NCBI RefSeq assembly: GCF_901709675.1
Contig: NC_051107.1
Coordinates: 5,026,001-5,090,000, forward strand
Source: Syngnathus acus
Taxonomy: Eukaryota > Chordata > Actinopteri > Syngnathiformes > Syngnathidae
DNA length: 64,000 nucleotides
Direction of reading: 5' to 3'
Under the pieces are notes generated by a model. That model searched no databases and was not told where the DNA came from. It saw only the letters and a program-made list of their open reading frames with translations. Positions within the stretch are counted from its first letter, which is position 1; each line of letters starts with the position of its first letter. Shown one piece after another: positions 25,836 to 36,017 of the stretch. The position numbers and the translations under genes were made by a program.

Positions 25836-26318
25836 ATGGATGATCGTCCACGATCTCGACTTAATTTACCGGTGGAGTTAAGTGGACTTGTCAAAATGCT
25901 GCGGGAGAAAGAACGGGACCCATACGAAGACCACATCGAGTGGATCGCAGCCAAAGACTTCACCGTGGAAGTTGGCAAAGAGAAGATTGCAGAGTATATT
26001 CGGACATGGGGATTGAAACCGCCCTGGATTTATAGTCTGGACTGCCTCTGCTCGACAGAAGATGAACTTCAAACCTTCTACCACTACCGGGCGCGCTTCA
26101 GCACTCCGTCCGCGCAGAAGCCCATTCAGAGGACGGCGAGCGTCTATTTTGCAGTTTTGATCTCCAAAGTTGGATCACAAAGTGAACCTGTGGATGTCCA
26201 CTTTGTGGTGGAGTCTCATCGGTTCGTACACACGCCGGGGAGGATCCGCTTTGCTGTAAAGTGGCTGGTGGACATTATTGAGAAGAAGACTATTTTGAGA
26301 AAAGCAATTCAATTTTGA
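25836..26318 (+). CDS. AKAP14-like protein (AKAP28 domain), intronless
   Basis: A 160-residue single-exon ORF. It aligns over its length with A-kinase anchor protein 14 (AKAP28), which binds PKA regulatory subunit II in cilia and flagella: EWIAAKDFTVEVGKEKIAEY against the mammalian [20 protein letters not shown], then VYFAVLISK, PVDVHFVVE, HTPGRIRF and KWLVDIIE. The hydrophobic stretch LPVELSGLVKMLREK (about residues 11-25) lies where mammals have the RII-binding amphipathic helix, but it is short. The gene lies antisense within the presumed first intron of pnpla8. Absence of introns suggests a retrocopy or a simplified fish gene. It has no counterpart in the right palindrome arm. Confidence 0.72.
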   Translation: MDDRPRSRLNLPVELSGLVKMLREKERDPYEDHIEWIAAKDFTVEVGKEKIAEYIRTWGLKPPWIYSLDCLCSTEDELQTFYHYRARFSTPSAQKPIQRTASVYFAVLISKVGSQSEPVDVHFVVESHRFVHTPGRIRFAVKWLVDIIEKKTILRKAIQF

Positions 26319-26434
26319 CACCGCAGAGACATGTCAACACTGAACGGAAACGCATAAGTGTCAAAAAGACGCATTGACAAAAACGTCAAACTACGCACAC
26401 GATTTGCAAAACACACACCGACGTCGGCAATTAC

Positions 26435-26510
26435 CTGATGAAACAAGAAGGAAAATCATTCATTCGGTGCTCTGCAGCTAGCAACGTTAGCGCTACTCGA
26501 AAACAGGAAA
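26435..26510 (-). other. pnpla8: probable pnpla8 first (untranslated) exon
   Basis: On the minus strand TTGTTTCATCAG is followed by GTAATTGCC at 26434, a good donor. It lies upstream of the acceptor of exon 24899-25660 (TTCCCAG). If correct, the AKAP14-like gene is nested in intron 1. The 5' limit is not defined. This exon lies in the block missing from the right arm. Confidence 0.4.
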
Positions 26511-27226
26511 AAAACAAAACAGGAAACTACGCAAGAAACGCCGCTTCCTTTGTAAAAAAAAAAAAAAAAAAAAATCCAAATTAAATTTGTTAAAAACAAC
26601 GATAATAATAATAAAGCGTTGGATGGGTTCATCCCGAATTTAAATCTAACAAATTTACATCTATTTAGACGTATCATATTTGTATAGTATATGCGCGACA
26701 ACAATATTTGCATATTATAGTGTAACGTGAAGCAAAATAGCACGTGATTAATTACATTATAATGCATTACACCTAACGTGCATAATGCAGAGTATGAAAA
26801 AAACTTTTGAATTATAATTGATAAATGAAGATACGCATCAAACAATTATTTGAATTAATATCTGGTTTAACCTACGTGGTATACATCTCCAGTTGTTGTT
26901 CTTCTTTGATTCGCACTGTTTTGATGACATATATCTGCGTAATCGAGCAATGCGCGGCATCGCTAGATTGATGGAAGAAGCGGAAAAAGAGCGATTACGT
27001 AAGAGCAGGTTGAGAGCATCAAACTATTCAGACCGAAACGTCACTTGCTGCTCCTTTAAAACAAAAAACCGAATCCTTATGTCATCGAGAATGACGAGCA
27101 ACAAAAAACAGATCATTATGTCATCGAGAATGACGTGCATAAAAGTGTTTTTTTTTTATATGCACAATGCAAGTTAGTAACTTATCATTGTTGTCGAGTG
27201 TTTTTTTTTTTTTTTTTTTTTAAATC
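26511..27226. other. intergenic, AT-rich
   Basis: No supported gene. It holds poly-A (about 26552-26571) and poly-T (27201-27222) runs. A short ORF around 26938 (RGIARLMEEAEKERLR) ends in a donor-like GTAAGA and could be a remnant of the 5' part of the second AKAP14-like copy. No acceptor AG lies between the poly-T tract and the second copy, so I could not join them. Confidence 0.4.
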
Positions 27227-27616
27227 ATGCTTTGGGTGGCTGCCAAAGACTTCACAGTGGAAGTTGGCAAAGAACAGATTGCAGAGTTTATTCTAACGTG
27301 GAATTTGGATCCAAGATGGATTTACAGCTTGGACTTTGTCGACTGCACCGAAGATGAGGACACGATCTCCTACCATTACCTGGCGAACTTTAGCACCCCA
27401 TCGCCGCAGATGCCCATCCCCACCGCGGCCGGCGTCTTCTTTGTGATGGATGTCCCCAAAGTTGAAGCGCAAACGGATCCCATCGATGTGCACTTTGTGG
27501 TAGAGTCCAACAGGCTGAAGCACACACCTGGGAGGACAGAGTTCACGGAGCAGTGGCTGTTGGACATTATCGAATGCAAGATTGCGACCAGTGAAGCAAT
27601 GCGCAAATTAAACTGA
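27227..27616 (+). pseudogene. 5'-truncated second AKAP14-like copy
   Basis: An open frame of 129 residues homologous to the neighbour at 25836-26318 from WVAAKDFTVEVGKEQIAEF to WLLDIIECK, clearly diverged but without stops. The first about 34 residues of the sister, including the putative PKA-binding helix, are missing. Homology starts immediately after a poly-T tract, with an ATG in place of the sister's upstream codons. It may be a truncated pseudogene or a gene with an unrecognised 5' exon. It is absent from the right palindrome arm. Confidence 0.5.
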
Positions 27617-28044
27617 CGGAAAAACTTGTTTGGACCTGTTCATTTATTTGATATTACTCAAGAATTGTCTCTGTGCAACGGTGTCGGGTTTCTTAACAAC
27701 TGAATTGAAAATGAGTCCACGGGAGCATTGCAACGACCACAGAATTTTTGCAAGAACAATTCGTTTTAGGAAGAACTATCGATACAAATATTTTCATTTG
27801 ATTGAAGGCAATGGCGTTAACCACGAAAGGAGATTTGGTCATATTGATAGGGTATCCAAACATGTTGGGTGTTAAAAGTTTCAACGTATAGTCCGAAGCA
27901 ACCCTTTCCACAGTAGTCACCATGACAGGTGACCACCTGGTGGCGCCGGTGTGCCAAGCGCCGTTGGACGATCAGGAGAAGAAGATTTGAATTGACGGAT
28001 GTGACGTCAGGTCTTTAGGTAAATTGAAGACAGGTGTGCTCAAG

Positions 28045-28620
28045 GGGAGTTATCAAATGCAGGGGCCACCGAGCGCGTGGCGGGCGGCTTCTCAGGTAAG
28101 CTAGCAAGCTGGCAAATGTTTGTCGGCTCCTGCCGTTTTTCACGACGGACGCCATGTGTGTTGCAGGATTTTCGCGCTCAAGGGGAGTTCTCAAATGCAG
28201 GTGCCACCGCGTGCGTGGCGTTTTCTCAGGTAAGGGAGCAAATGTTTGTCGTTTTTTGCCGTCTCACGTCGGACGCCATGTTTGTTTGTTGCAGGATTTT
28301 CACACTCGCCACGGGGTCTGTAGGCGTCGAAGTTAACTGGAGGCCGCAGGGAGAGTTTTCAAATACGCCCCAAAAATGTGTGCTTTGTTGCCTTTTCTCA
28401 CAAGCCTTTTTTGTTTTGTTTGTTTGTTGCAGGATTGTCGTACTCTCGTGACTCGGCAACGTCACGTCCACCGCGACGGTGGGCCTGGAGGTAAATTGTA
28501 GACCGCAGGCAATTTAGCTCGCGAGCAAATGTTTGCCGTTTCTTACGATGCCATTTATTATTTCTTGCAGGATTTTCGCTGTCTAGGGAGTGTTTGAGGT
28601 TGGGGCACGGCACGCCACAA
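28045..28620 (+). repeat. degenerate tandem units with splice-like borders (left arm)
   Basis: Several units of roughly 115-150 bp each contain a donor-like CTCAG/GTAAG, the phrase CAAATGTTTGTCG, and an acceptor-like GTTGCAG/GATTTTCGC followed by GCTCAAGGGGAGTT. Acceptor-like copies lie near 28160, 28290, 28430 and 28565. The mirrored block in the right arm is at about 43840-44260 and is shorter by about 150 bp. They resemble repeated short exon-intron modules. Transcription is not shown. Confidence 0.6.
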
Positions 28621-28688
28621 TCGACTTTGCGTCGCGTCTTTGCGCGTTTTGGTCGTTTTGCCGCTACGGTATTTCAAATGTCTTTCGC

Positions 28689-28721
<33 letters not shown>

Positions 28722-29455
28722 GCTGGCCAGCATTTTTTCATTCGTTTGTTTGTCGAAGGTTCGTAAATGACGCCGCCGATAAGCGCGTGTTTGTCTGACT
28801 ATAGGAAATGTTAGTTCGACTATAGTCAATTAAACAATTCTTTATTCATTTATATTATGCGTGTGCCATTTCCGTGTTATGCAAACTGAGGAATGTAACT
28901 AATTTGTTACGTCATGTCCAAATCAGACCAAATCTATTCAAAGATAACGCCCGCCCGCCCTCGTTCCGTTACGCAACATACATTTGCACGGGTTATTTTC
29001 TCCCGTTTTGGACGCCGCTAACCTGGATCATCTGTCCAATGTGAGGTGAGTTGATGGATGATAAAATTAAAATATGAATTATAATCCTGATAAATTATCA
29101 TAATTTACTACAATATAATGATTATGTATGTTTTCAACCGTAAAACTCTACTTAGTATGTATAATTGTATAAAATATTAGGCCATTGGCACTCTACTCGA
29201 TGTCTATTTTTGTTGCAATGTTTTGTTTGTCTTTTGTAGCACTAAAAAAGGCTGCCCAGCCAGCATCCTTCTATACAAAGCAAGCAGGAGGCTCTTGAGG
29301 AGCCATTTCAGTGATGTTGAGGACACTGAGGCAGAGTAGTCCTAAATCAGGTGAAAACGTGTTTTTGTAAAGTTTTAGCTTCCCAGCACACTAATGGCTG
29401 TCTGTTTTTGCAGGCTGCAAGAGAAGCCGAATGGGATGAGGAAAAGTATCATTCC

Positions 29456-29845
29456 ATATCCAAAGGAGCGATGGCCTATCCATAGGAGCGATGGCCTATC
29501 CATAGGAGCGATGGCCTATCCATAGGAGCGATGCCCTATCCAAAGGAGCGATGGCCTATCCAAAGGAGCGATGCCCTATCCAAAGGAGCGATGCCCTATC
29601 CAAAGGAGCGATGCCCTATCCAAAGGAGCGATGCCCTATCCAAAGGAGCGATGCCCTATGCAAAGGAGCGATGCCCTATGCAAAGGAGCGATGCCCTATG
29701 CAAAGGAGCAATGGCCATATGCAAAGGAGCAATGGCCATATGCAAAGGAGCAATGGCCATATGCAAAGGAGCAATGGCCATATGCAAAGGAGCAAAGGCC
29801 ATATGCAAAGGAGCAAAGGCCATATGCAAAGGAGCAATGCCATGT
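29456..29845. repeat. 20-22 bp minisatellite (left arm)
   Basis: Units of 20 bp, ATGCCCTATCCAAAGGAGCG with variants, then 21-22 bp units containing CCATATGCAAAGGAGCAATGG. There are about 19 copies. The unit has no stop in any plus frame, which makes long but meaningless ORFs. Confidence 0.93.
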
Positions 29846-30111
29846 CAAGTCAAGAATGAAGCAGCATGCTGCAAAAGTCGACGTGTGCGGATCATGTGCC
29901 CAGGAGGGGGCAGTGTGGTTACCTTTGGTTATGGGTGCACGACGGAAAGGTTGCAGGTGTGGACAGTGTTTGGGGCTCTGATGGTTGGTCTTGCTTAAGA
30001 GGTGTGCTGTGGTTGCGGCTTGTCTGGATCCAGCGTTGTCTTGCGCTTGGTTGCCATTGATGGCTCACTTGGGGGAGGACGTGGTTACGTGGATGGACAC
30101 AAAACCAAACT

Positions 30112-30445
30112 TTGCCATATGACTTGTACCATTTTGTGTCTTTTTCTAACCTGCCACTGTCGTACTTGCTGCGTTCTTTGTTCTCCCCCCTCGGTGTAGG
30201 GCGGCGTTGGAGCGAGCCCATCCCGAATGTCCAATTTTGCAATTTGACTTGTGACATTTTGTCTTTTTCTAACCTACCACTGTTGCACTTGCTCTAACCC
30301 TAACCTACCACTGTGATACTTGCGTTCTTTGTTCTCCCCTAGGTGTTGGAGCGAGACATTCACATTTTGTGTCTTTTTCTAACCTACCACTGTCGTGCTT
30401 GATCTAAGCCTAACCTACTACTGTGCGTCCTTTGTTCTCTAGGTG
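30112..30445. repeat. irregular direct repeats (left arm)
   Basis: Phrases TTTTGTCTTTTTCTAACCT, CCACTGTCGTACTTG and GCGTTCTTTGTTCTCCCC recur three to four times at uneven spacing. The mirror block is at about 42000-42310. Confidence 0.7.
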
Positions 30446-31345
30446 TAGGGGGCGGTGTTGGGGCGAGCCGGTCCACGAGGAAGACGTAATGATGCGAGCT
30501 GCGCCCAACTCATTGCATGTTCTGCCTTTTGCAGGCCGGACGCAAAAGGGGGGGCGGCGCACGGCCCGATCCGACCCGGCGACGGTCACCAAGAGTAGCT
30601 AGCCGCTGTGATCAAGTAAGCAAGTGACCTACAACTTGGGGTGCTCTTTGAGTTTCTAACATTTGTTTCTGCAGATGGCGACCGGGACGCGACACCATCT
30701 GATCAGAGGTGGACGGACCGCTGTGGCATCGCTCTGAAGTAGCCGAGTTCTGAGGGAGACCCGCTTCCCTGGAGGCGTCGACCTGCGCAGCTTCAACGTG
30801 TGAAATGGATTTATTTATTTTTTTTAAATTCACACCAGCGGTGTCCAAATGTCTGTTTGAGGGCTGCATACTGAAACAAATTCAGAATTCTTTGACACAA
30901 ATTCATTAAATCAATCACGGAATTTTGCCATTCATATTTTGTGCTACTGCTACAAAGCGGTGTTGTGTTCATTCATGTGGTGTTGATAAAGTTGCCCCGA
31001 GGCTGCCATTTGGACACCAATGGTGACATGTGTAGGGCTGCACGCGTATTGGAAAACTGCCACATGGTGGTATAGGTTATTGACATGCACTTTAAGAAAG
31101 CTTTTAAGATTTTTTTTAATGTGGCAAATGAAACATGTTTTCTTGCCTAACTATTTGTAATGAGTTTAGAAGATAAGTCATTGATGCAAGTTAAAGTTAA
31201 CTAATCTCACTGATCTCATTGCGATTAAATAGTTCACCTCCATCCCAGAATTTTGCACAACTTTGCTCAATGCAACGGTCTGGCCCAATATGCCATATCA
31301 CTGATTTTCCAACATGTCGTGCAGCCCTGATTGAGTGCCAAACGC

Positions 31346-31708
31346 GCAGCGACGGCAAGCGACGGCAAGCGACCGCGCAAGCGACGGCAAGCGCAAGCGA
31401 CCGCGCAAGCGACCGCGCAAGCGACCGCGCAAGCGACGGCAAGCGACGGCAAGCGACGGCAAGCGACGGCAAGCGACGGCAAGCGCAAGCGACCGCGCAA
31501 GCGACGGCAAGCGCAAGCGACCGCAAGCGCAAGCGACGGCAAGCGCAAGCGACCGCGCAAGCGACGGCAAGCGCAAGCGACCGCAAGCGCAAGCGACGGC
31601 AAGCGCAAGCGACGGCAAGCGCAAGCGACGGCAAGCGCAAGCGACGGCAAGCGCAAGCGACGGCAAGCGCAAGCGACGGCAAGCGCAAGCGACGGCAAGC
31701 GCAAGCGA
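31346..31708. repeat. GC-rich GCGACGGCAAGC minisatellite (left arm)
   Basis: Mixed 10-, 12- and 16-bp units (GCGACGGCAA, GCGACCGCGCAA, GCGACGGCAAGCGCAA) over about 360 bp. The right-arm partner (40844-41083) is about 125 bp shorter. All six frames stay open, giving spurious Lys/Arg/Gln/Ala-rich ORFs. Confidence 0.95.
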
Positions 31709-32263
31709 GACTTTTGTGCTTGTCTTGAGAGGTGGAAGAGACAATGCACGAAACGAAGAGCCGGCGGACGGAGGCCACCAGACCAGTGAGCGGGGTGCAA
31801 AGGAAGGAATCACCCAAAGAAAGCAGTCGCCAAGTGATTAAGAAGAGCCTGACGCATGACTGGCCAAGGCTGGCCAGAGGTTACATGGCAATCCAATATG
31901 CAAGGGTAGTGTACACACTTGTGGGTTTTAATTTGGTTTCCTTATTTGTCTGCCTTTCAGGGTTGCCGGGGCAGCGGATGGGACGAGCGCCAGCCCGCAC
32001 CGAGAGGGACCGGGCCGCACCCACAAGACCAGGGAGGGGGCAGGTAATGAGTACGTCGACACAAGTGAACCGCATGCAACTGAGTGCTGTTTGTCTTTTT
32101 GCACTTGTGCGAGGCGGAAGACGAGTCCAACACCGGCCGGAGCAGACCCGGACCTTGGCCCGTGACGAGCGGCGATGCGGCGAGGCCGGGAGGGCAAAGC
32201 GCCCAGCCAGCGTTGAGGGGGAGTATGACTTTGGTTTTTCTTTTGCGCTTTCCCTACCCCTGT

Positions 32264-32470
32264 CTGTTTGAATAGGATAACTAGCAGCACGCACGGGCAA
32301 TTGGGTTGCTGTGACCCTCTAGATACGAATTGGCAAAGTAGACACCCCCTCCCTCCCTCCCTCCATCCCTCCCTGTCTGTTCGAATAGGGTAACTAGCAG
32401 CATCACGGGCAATTGGGTTGCCGTGACCCTCTAGATACGAATTGGCAAAGTAGACACCCCCTTCCTCCCT
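32264..32470. repeat. tandem duplication of about 118 bp, left arm only
   Basis: The phrase CTGTCTGTTTGAATAGG...GGCAATTGGGTTG...GGCAAAGTAGACACCCCC occurs twice (from about 32264 and 32382). The right arm has it once (about 40195-40290), so the duplication or loss came after arm formation. Confidence 0.8.
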
Positions 32471-32756
32471 CCCTCCCTCTCTCGCTCTCTTTCTCTGATG
32501 CGCCCGGCAGTACCTGCATGGCCTGGTGCACTCAGGGTGGAACGTGGCTATACCTTGCCCTTTGTGGAATACCAGGGTATAATGTCTGCCTGCCTGGGTC
32601 CCAGTGTCGTCGACGGTGTCGAGGTCGATGAGATTCTCCGTGACGCCCTCCGTGACGTCACGTTTTCCTTTTTTTTCCTCTCGGGGCCAAGCCAGCTCTC
32701 CTGGCCGGTTGTGCTTTAGTGCGCACCAAAGCCTCTTCTCATCTCCTCTTGCTCTC

Positions 32757-32806
32757 TCTCTCCCTCCCTCCCTCCCTCCCTCCCTCCCTCCCTCCCTCCC
32801 TCCCTG
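32757..32806. repeat. (CCCT)n microsatellite
   Basis: About 12 CCCT units. In the right arm the corresponding place has only a short GGGA/GA-rich stretch. Confidence 0.9.
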
Positions 32807-33030
32807 TAAGGGGTTAAACCTTTCATAACCCGGATCGCTCCAATGCGGGAGGGCCGTATGAGACATGCGCCAGCCCGTGCTAGTTGCCTGATTCAAACTT
32901 GCCTTACTCAAGGTCGCTAGTGGAAATTTTCCTCTTACCAAAACCACCACAATATGTCTGCCTTTCAGGATTGCCGGGGCAGCGGACCGGACGAGTGCCT
33001 GCACCGAGAGGGACTGGACCGCGAGACCAG

Positions 33031-33239
33031 AGGGTAATAATAATAAACTTTATTTGTATAGCACCTTTCATACAAGAAATGCAGCTCAAAGCGCTTTACA
33101 ACAAAGAAAGAAATAAGCATTGAATGCTTCACCTAGGAACGGCCATAAAAACAACATGAACACATTAAAACAAAAACATTCATCTATGCATACACAATTA
33201 ATAAAGTGAGCTTAAAATAGGAGCAAGCTTTAATAAATA
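33031..33239. mobile_element. SINE-like insertion (left arm)
   Basis: About 209 bp beginning TAATAATAAACTTTATTTG and containing GCTCAAAGCGCTTTACAAC, a repeat phrase common in teleost genomes. It interrupts the second of two diverged tandem copies. The first copy (32043 on) shows the uninterrupted sequence GTAATGAGTACGTCGAC. The same insertion is in the right arm at about 39441-39648. Confidence 0.65.
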
Positions 33240-34444
33240 GGTCATGAGTACGTCCACAGAAGTGAACCGCATGCAACCGAGTGCCGTTTTTCTTTCTTTT
33301 TGCAGTTGCGCGAGGCGGAGGATGAGTCCAAACGTCGAATACCGGCCGGGAGGGGACCCGAACCATCGGCCGGCCGGCCGACCTTCGCCCGTGACGAGCG
33401 GCCTACAACAGACGGACGCACGGGTGCAGATGCGGCGAGGGCAAAGTGCCCAGCCAGCATTTAAGGAGAGTATCACTTTGTTTTTCCTTTGGTGCTTTCT
33501 TTCTTGCCCTCCCTCCCTCCCTCCACTTTTTCACTGGGTGTGCACACTGGCTGTCTGCATGATGCCTCTTTCTTTCTCAGCGCAGCGTCATTTTGCAATA
33601 TTGTTTTATTGTTGTGTTTTTTAATACATGAAGAACTGTTTGGACTGTCATTGTGTGTGTGTGTACCTCTGAACCTGAATTAAACTGAACTGAATTCAAG
33701 TGGTCCATTTTAAACATTGGCATGTGAAGTCCATCGTGCATAATCAGAGTTGAATGACAACATACAAAATGGAATCATTTGAGACATTCTCAATGATAAG
33801 GCAATTGTAAAGTTAGTCAAACAAAACTGTCTTGTTAAATATGCAGTGTCAGGCTTTTTATTTTTACTACACAAAGAAAAGCTGTATGCATTCTAAATGG
33901 TTGACAAAAGCCAAGTAGCCCGACACCCATAGATTCAAACGACAAGCCTCAGCGTACAGTCTCTGTTGCGAGCAATAAGTCTTTGGCAACCCTGCTTTAA
34001 AATGGCCACCGAACTCGGAATCTTGCTATATGTTGGTGCATTTTTCTGTATGAGTAAAAGTCTATTTTAATCAAGTCTGAGGCTTTTTGTTTTCTTAAAT
34101 CATGCCTCATGTGGGCATTCTTGTGAATAAAGTGAACGTTGGTGTGTTTTCTTCCTGTTTGTGGTCTTGTAAATAAAGTCAACTTTGGTGTCAGTCATCA
34201 TTCACCATGCGCCGCAATTGATGCATCTCCAATATGAAACTTATTGCATGTTTTGTTACAGGGCTTGGCTTCATTTGCTGGCTGACTACAAAGAAGACCG
34301 TTGCTGTACAGTCCAGGGCGTTGCTAAAGTAAATTGAATTTATAAACCCAGTGTGTAACGTCCAGGACCTTGGCTTTCAATTCAAAGCACAGTTGCATGT
34401 TGCTTAACAACACGGCCAGCCTTGGTGCATGTACTGGGTGCTTC

Positions 34445-34463
34445 CCCCCCCCCCCCCCCCCCA
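34445..34463. repeat. poly-C tract (left arm only)
   Basis: A run of about 19 C. The right-arm counterpart (about 38277) has GTGGGTGG instead. Confidence 0.9.
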
Positions 34464-34757
34464 GTTCAGAGTTAATTAAAGGCCACACCGCAACCTGCTT
34501 AGGTGGCACGCAAGTGAGGCACTCTTAATACCGGCATTTTTATTAAATTGACCTAATCAGACAGGCGAGATGAATTCCAGGTGCTGCCACCTAGTGGCGG
34601 CGTATTGGCCTCAACCTGTCTAACGCTCCATTTAACTGTATGCAATCTTTTTTTAATTTGAAACATTACAAATGATAGGTGCCCTAATTAGACAGCTGGG
34701 TCAATGCGACCCGTCTTTTGCGGTTTGATTTGCCCCAAGCAACCTAACAAATACACA

Positions 34758-34975
34758 TAATGCACACTTGCTCCATTTTTGCTCAACTTTATTGTTATTT
34801 AGTCATCACTCTTATTTATTCATTGTGCCTTGTTTTTATTATTTTTTTGTGTTTACTTGTATGTATATTGTGTACTATGTCTTGTCACCGTGGGATAGTG
34901 GGACCGTTATTTCGATTTCTTTGTGTTTCTTGGCATGTGAAGAAATTGACAATAAACCAGACTTTGACAAGTACT
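34758..34975 (+). mobile_element. LINE-like 3' end (left arm)
   Basis: Ends with TTTCGATTTCTTTGTGTTTC, CATGTGAAGAAATTGACAAT and AAACCAGACTTTGAC, the style of 3' tail seen in many teleost non-LTR elements. No RT sequence is present. Mirror copy at about 37780-37985. Class not determined. Confidence 0.45.
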
Positions 34976-35437
34976 GCCGCTATCTCGCCAATGTGCATGT
35001 GTCTAAAAAGTACAAAGCATCAAATTCATTTGCACGATAAACTTCTAAACCACATGCTAAAAAACATTCACCTGATGCAGAATGTCGTCTTTTGTAGCTT
35101 GCTAAGATTTGCCAAATTGAACATTGCCGAACTCCAACCCGAGGCTGTCCTCAGCACTGCAAACCTTTGTGCCGGTACACCGTATGAAGTAAATGACGGG
35201 ATTTATTTTTTACATCCATCTAATATGTATCAAGCATACCAGATGGTGTTTTAGAACAGCCTAGAATAGTCTATTACAAAAATGAAAAAAAAAAAAAAAC
35301 TTGCCAAAGTCCTAAAAAAGTATTGTTTTATTTCTTTAATCGCTGCAAGGAGGGAGCTTTGGCAAGCCTTAGCCCATTCATGGTTAGCGCAGCGCAGTTA
35401 ATTTTGCAGCGCGGCGTTGGTAGCGGGGGGCGCAAGC

Positions 35438-35550
35438 AGTATGGGGTGCAGGCAGCATGGGGTGCAGGTAGCATGGGGAGCAGGGGGCGCAGGCAGCATG
35501 GGGAGCAGGGGGAGCAGGCAGCATGGGGAGCAGGCGGCGCAAGCAGCCGG
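35438..35550. repeat. GCAGCATGGGG minisatellite (left arm)
   Basis: About 15-24 bp units built from GCAGCATGGGGAGCAGGGGGCG. It abuts a tRNA-like module. The mirror block is at about 37163-37320. Confidence 0.88.
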
Positions 35551-35552
35551 GG

Positions 35553-35612
35553 TGGAGAATCGAACCCTGGATCTCAGGTGTTCAAGCGCAGCGACGGAGC
35601 CACTCGCCAAGC
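35553..35612 (-). other. tRNA-like module (A and B box), left arm
   Basis: Minus strand has TGGCTCCGTCGC (A-box-like) and GGTTCGATTCT (B box) about 36 bp apart, with CTTGAACACCTGAGATCC between them. It looks like a tRNA-derived SINE head or tRNA pseudogene. A full cloverleaf with matching acceptor stem could not be drawn. Mirror copy at about 37108-37160, where the B box reads AGTTCGATTCC. Confidence 0.5.
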
Positions 35613-35723
35613 GTGGCGAGCTCGGCAGTCACCCCGCTTCCACTTCGAGTCATTCTCATCTGCTTAGTGGTGCGTCCCGCGCGCGTTGGGTAAGTACAAA
35701 AGAGTGTAGACGGCCGAGGGCTG

Positions 35724-35800
35724 CCAGGTCGAAACAGCCGACTGGTTGGTGACACGGTCCCTTGCCCCGAAAGAACCTGGTTCGATCCCAGGGGGGAGCG
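35724..35800 (+). other. second tRNA-like module, left arm
   Basis: GCCGACTGGTTGG (A-box-like) and GGTTCGATCCC (B box, 35779-35789) lie about 42 bp apart. CCTGG-TTCGATC-CCAGG (35776-35792) forms a perfect T arm. The acceptor ends do not pair, so this is tRNA-derived rather than a standard tRNA gene. Mirror copy at about 36916-36990. Confidence 0.5.
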
Positions 35801-36017
35801 CATTCTCAGAGCTCCTTTTGTAAGTGTCTGCCTATGTGCATACAGCTTGCATATTTAAGTATTTATTTATGGGTAAACACCCAGTGTGGCCCCGCCCACA
35901 AGTGGGCGGAGCAATGCAGCTGGGCCCGCCCCCAGCACACTGGCCCCGCCCCTGGGGAAAAAAAATCAGTAGCCCCGCCCCCAGCACACTGGCCCCGCCC
36001 CTGGGGAAAAAAATCCA

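Larger units (their letters stand above)
28050..34200 (+). ncRNA. possible multi-exon non-coding transcript, left arm
   Basis: Many plus-strand acceptor and donor pairs occur in order, including 29243/29360, 30540/30616, 30674 and about 31962/32043. They separate short segments without conserved coding. AATAAA hexamers occur at about 34126 and 34170 near the distal end. The mirror image is present on the minus strand of the right arm, so any two such transcripts would converge on the centre. No protein family is recognisable. This is inference from splice signals only. Confidence 0.25.
24936..36017. repeat. left arm of giant palindrome
   Basis: From 24936 (inside pnpla8 coding sequence) to the central hairpin array, this sequence is repeated in reverse orientation at 36755-45317. 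Matching landmarks: 25735/44518, 28077/44228, 30592/41836, 31732/40820, 34760/37982 and 35323/37422. The left arm is longer: about 1829 bp around the AKAP14-like genes (25787-27614), about 220 bp near 27690-27920, about 150 bp near 28340-28500 and about 127 bp in a minisatellite are absent from the right arm. Confidence 0.95.

Noticed and set aside
26938-26997. Upstream exon of the second AKAP14-like copy
   Set aside because: A donor-like GTAAGA exists, but no acceptor AG precedes the homologous exon. Noted only as a possibility.
29456-29845. CRISPR-like regular repeats
   Set aside because: There are no unique spacers between units; this is a minisatellite in a vertebrate genome.
29531-29998. 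ORFs repeating PYPKERCPIQRSDALSKGAM in all three plus frames
   Set aside because: A 20-bp unit without stops yields the same peptide in every frame. No start context, homology or splicing supports a gene.
31197-31841. Long overlapping Lys/Arg/Gln/Ala- and Leu/Ala-rich ORFs on both strands (and mirror at 40711-41228)
   Set aside because: The GC-rich minisatellite has no stop in any of six frames, so the ORFs follow from the repeat and carry no protein signature.
31928-33004. 358-residue minus-strand ORF in the left arm
   Set aside because: It crosses minisatellite, CCCT repeat and splice-like borders that read on the other strand. Composition is Arg/Gly-rich with no family resemblance, and the mirror copy is broken differently.
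35724-35800. Functional tRNA gene
   Set aside because: T arm and B box are good, but no acceptor stem pairs and no clear anticodon arm could be drawn.
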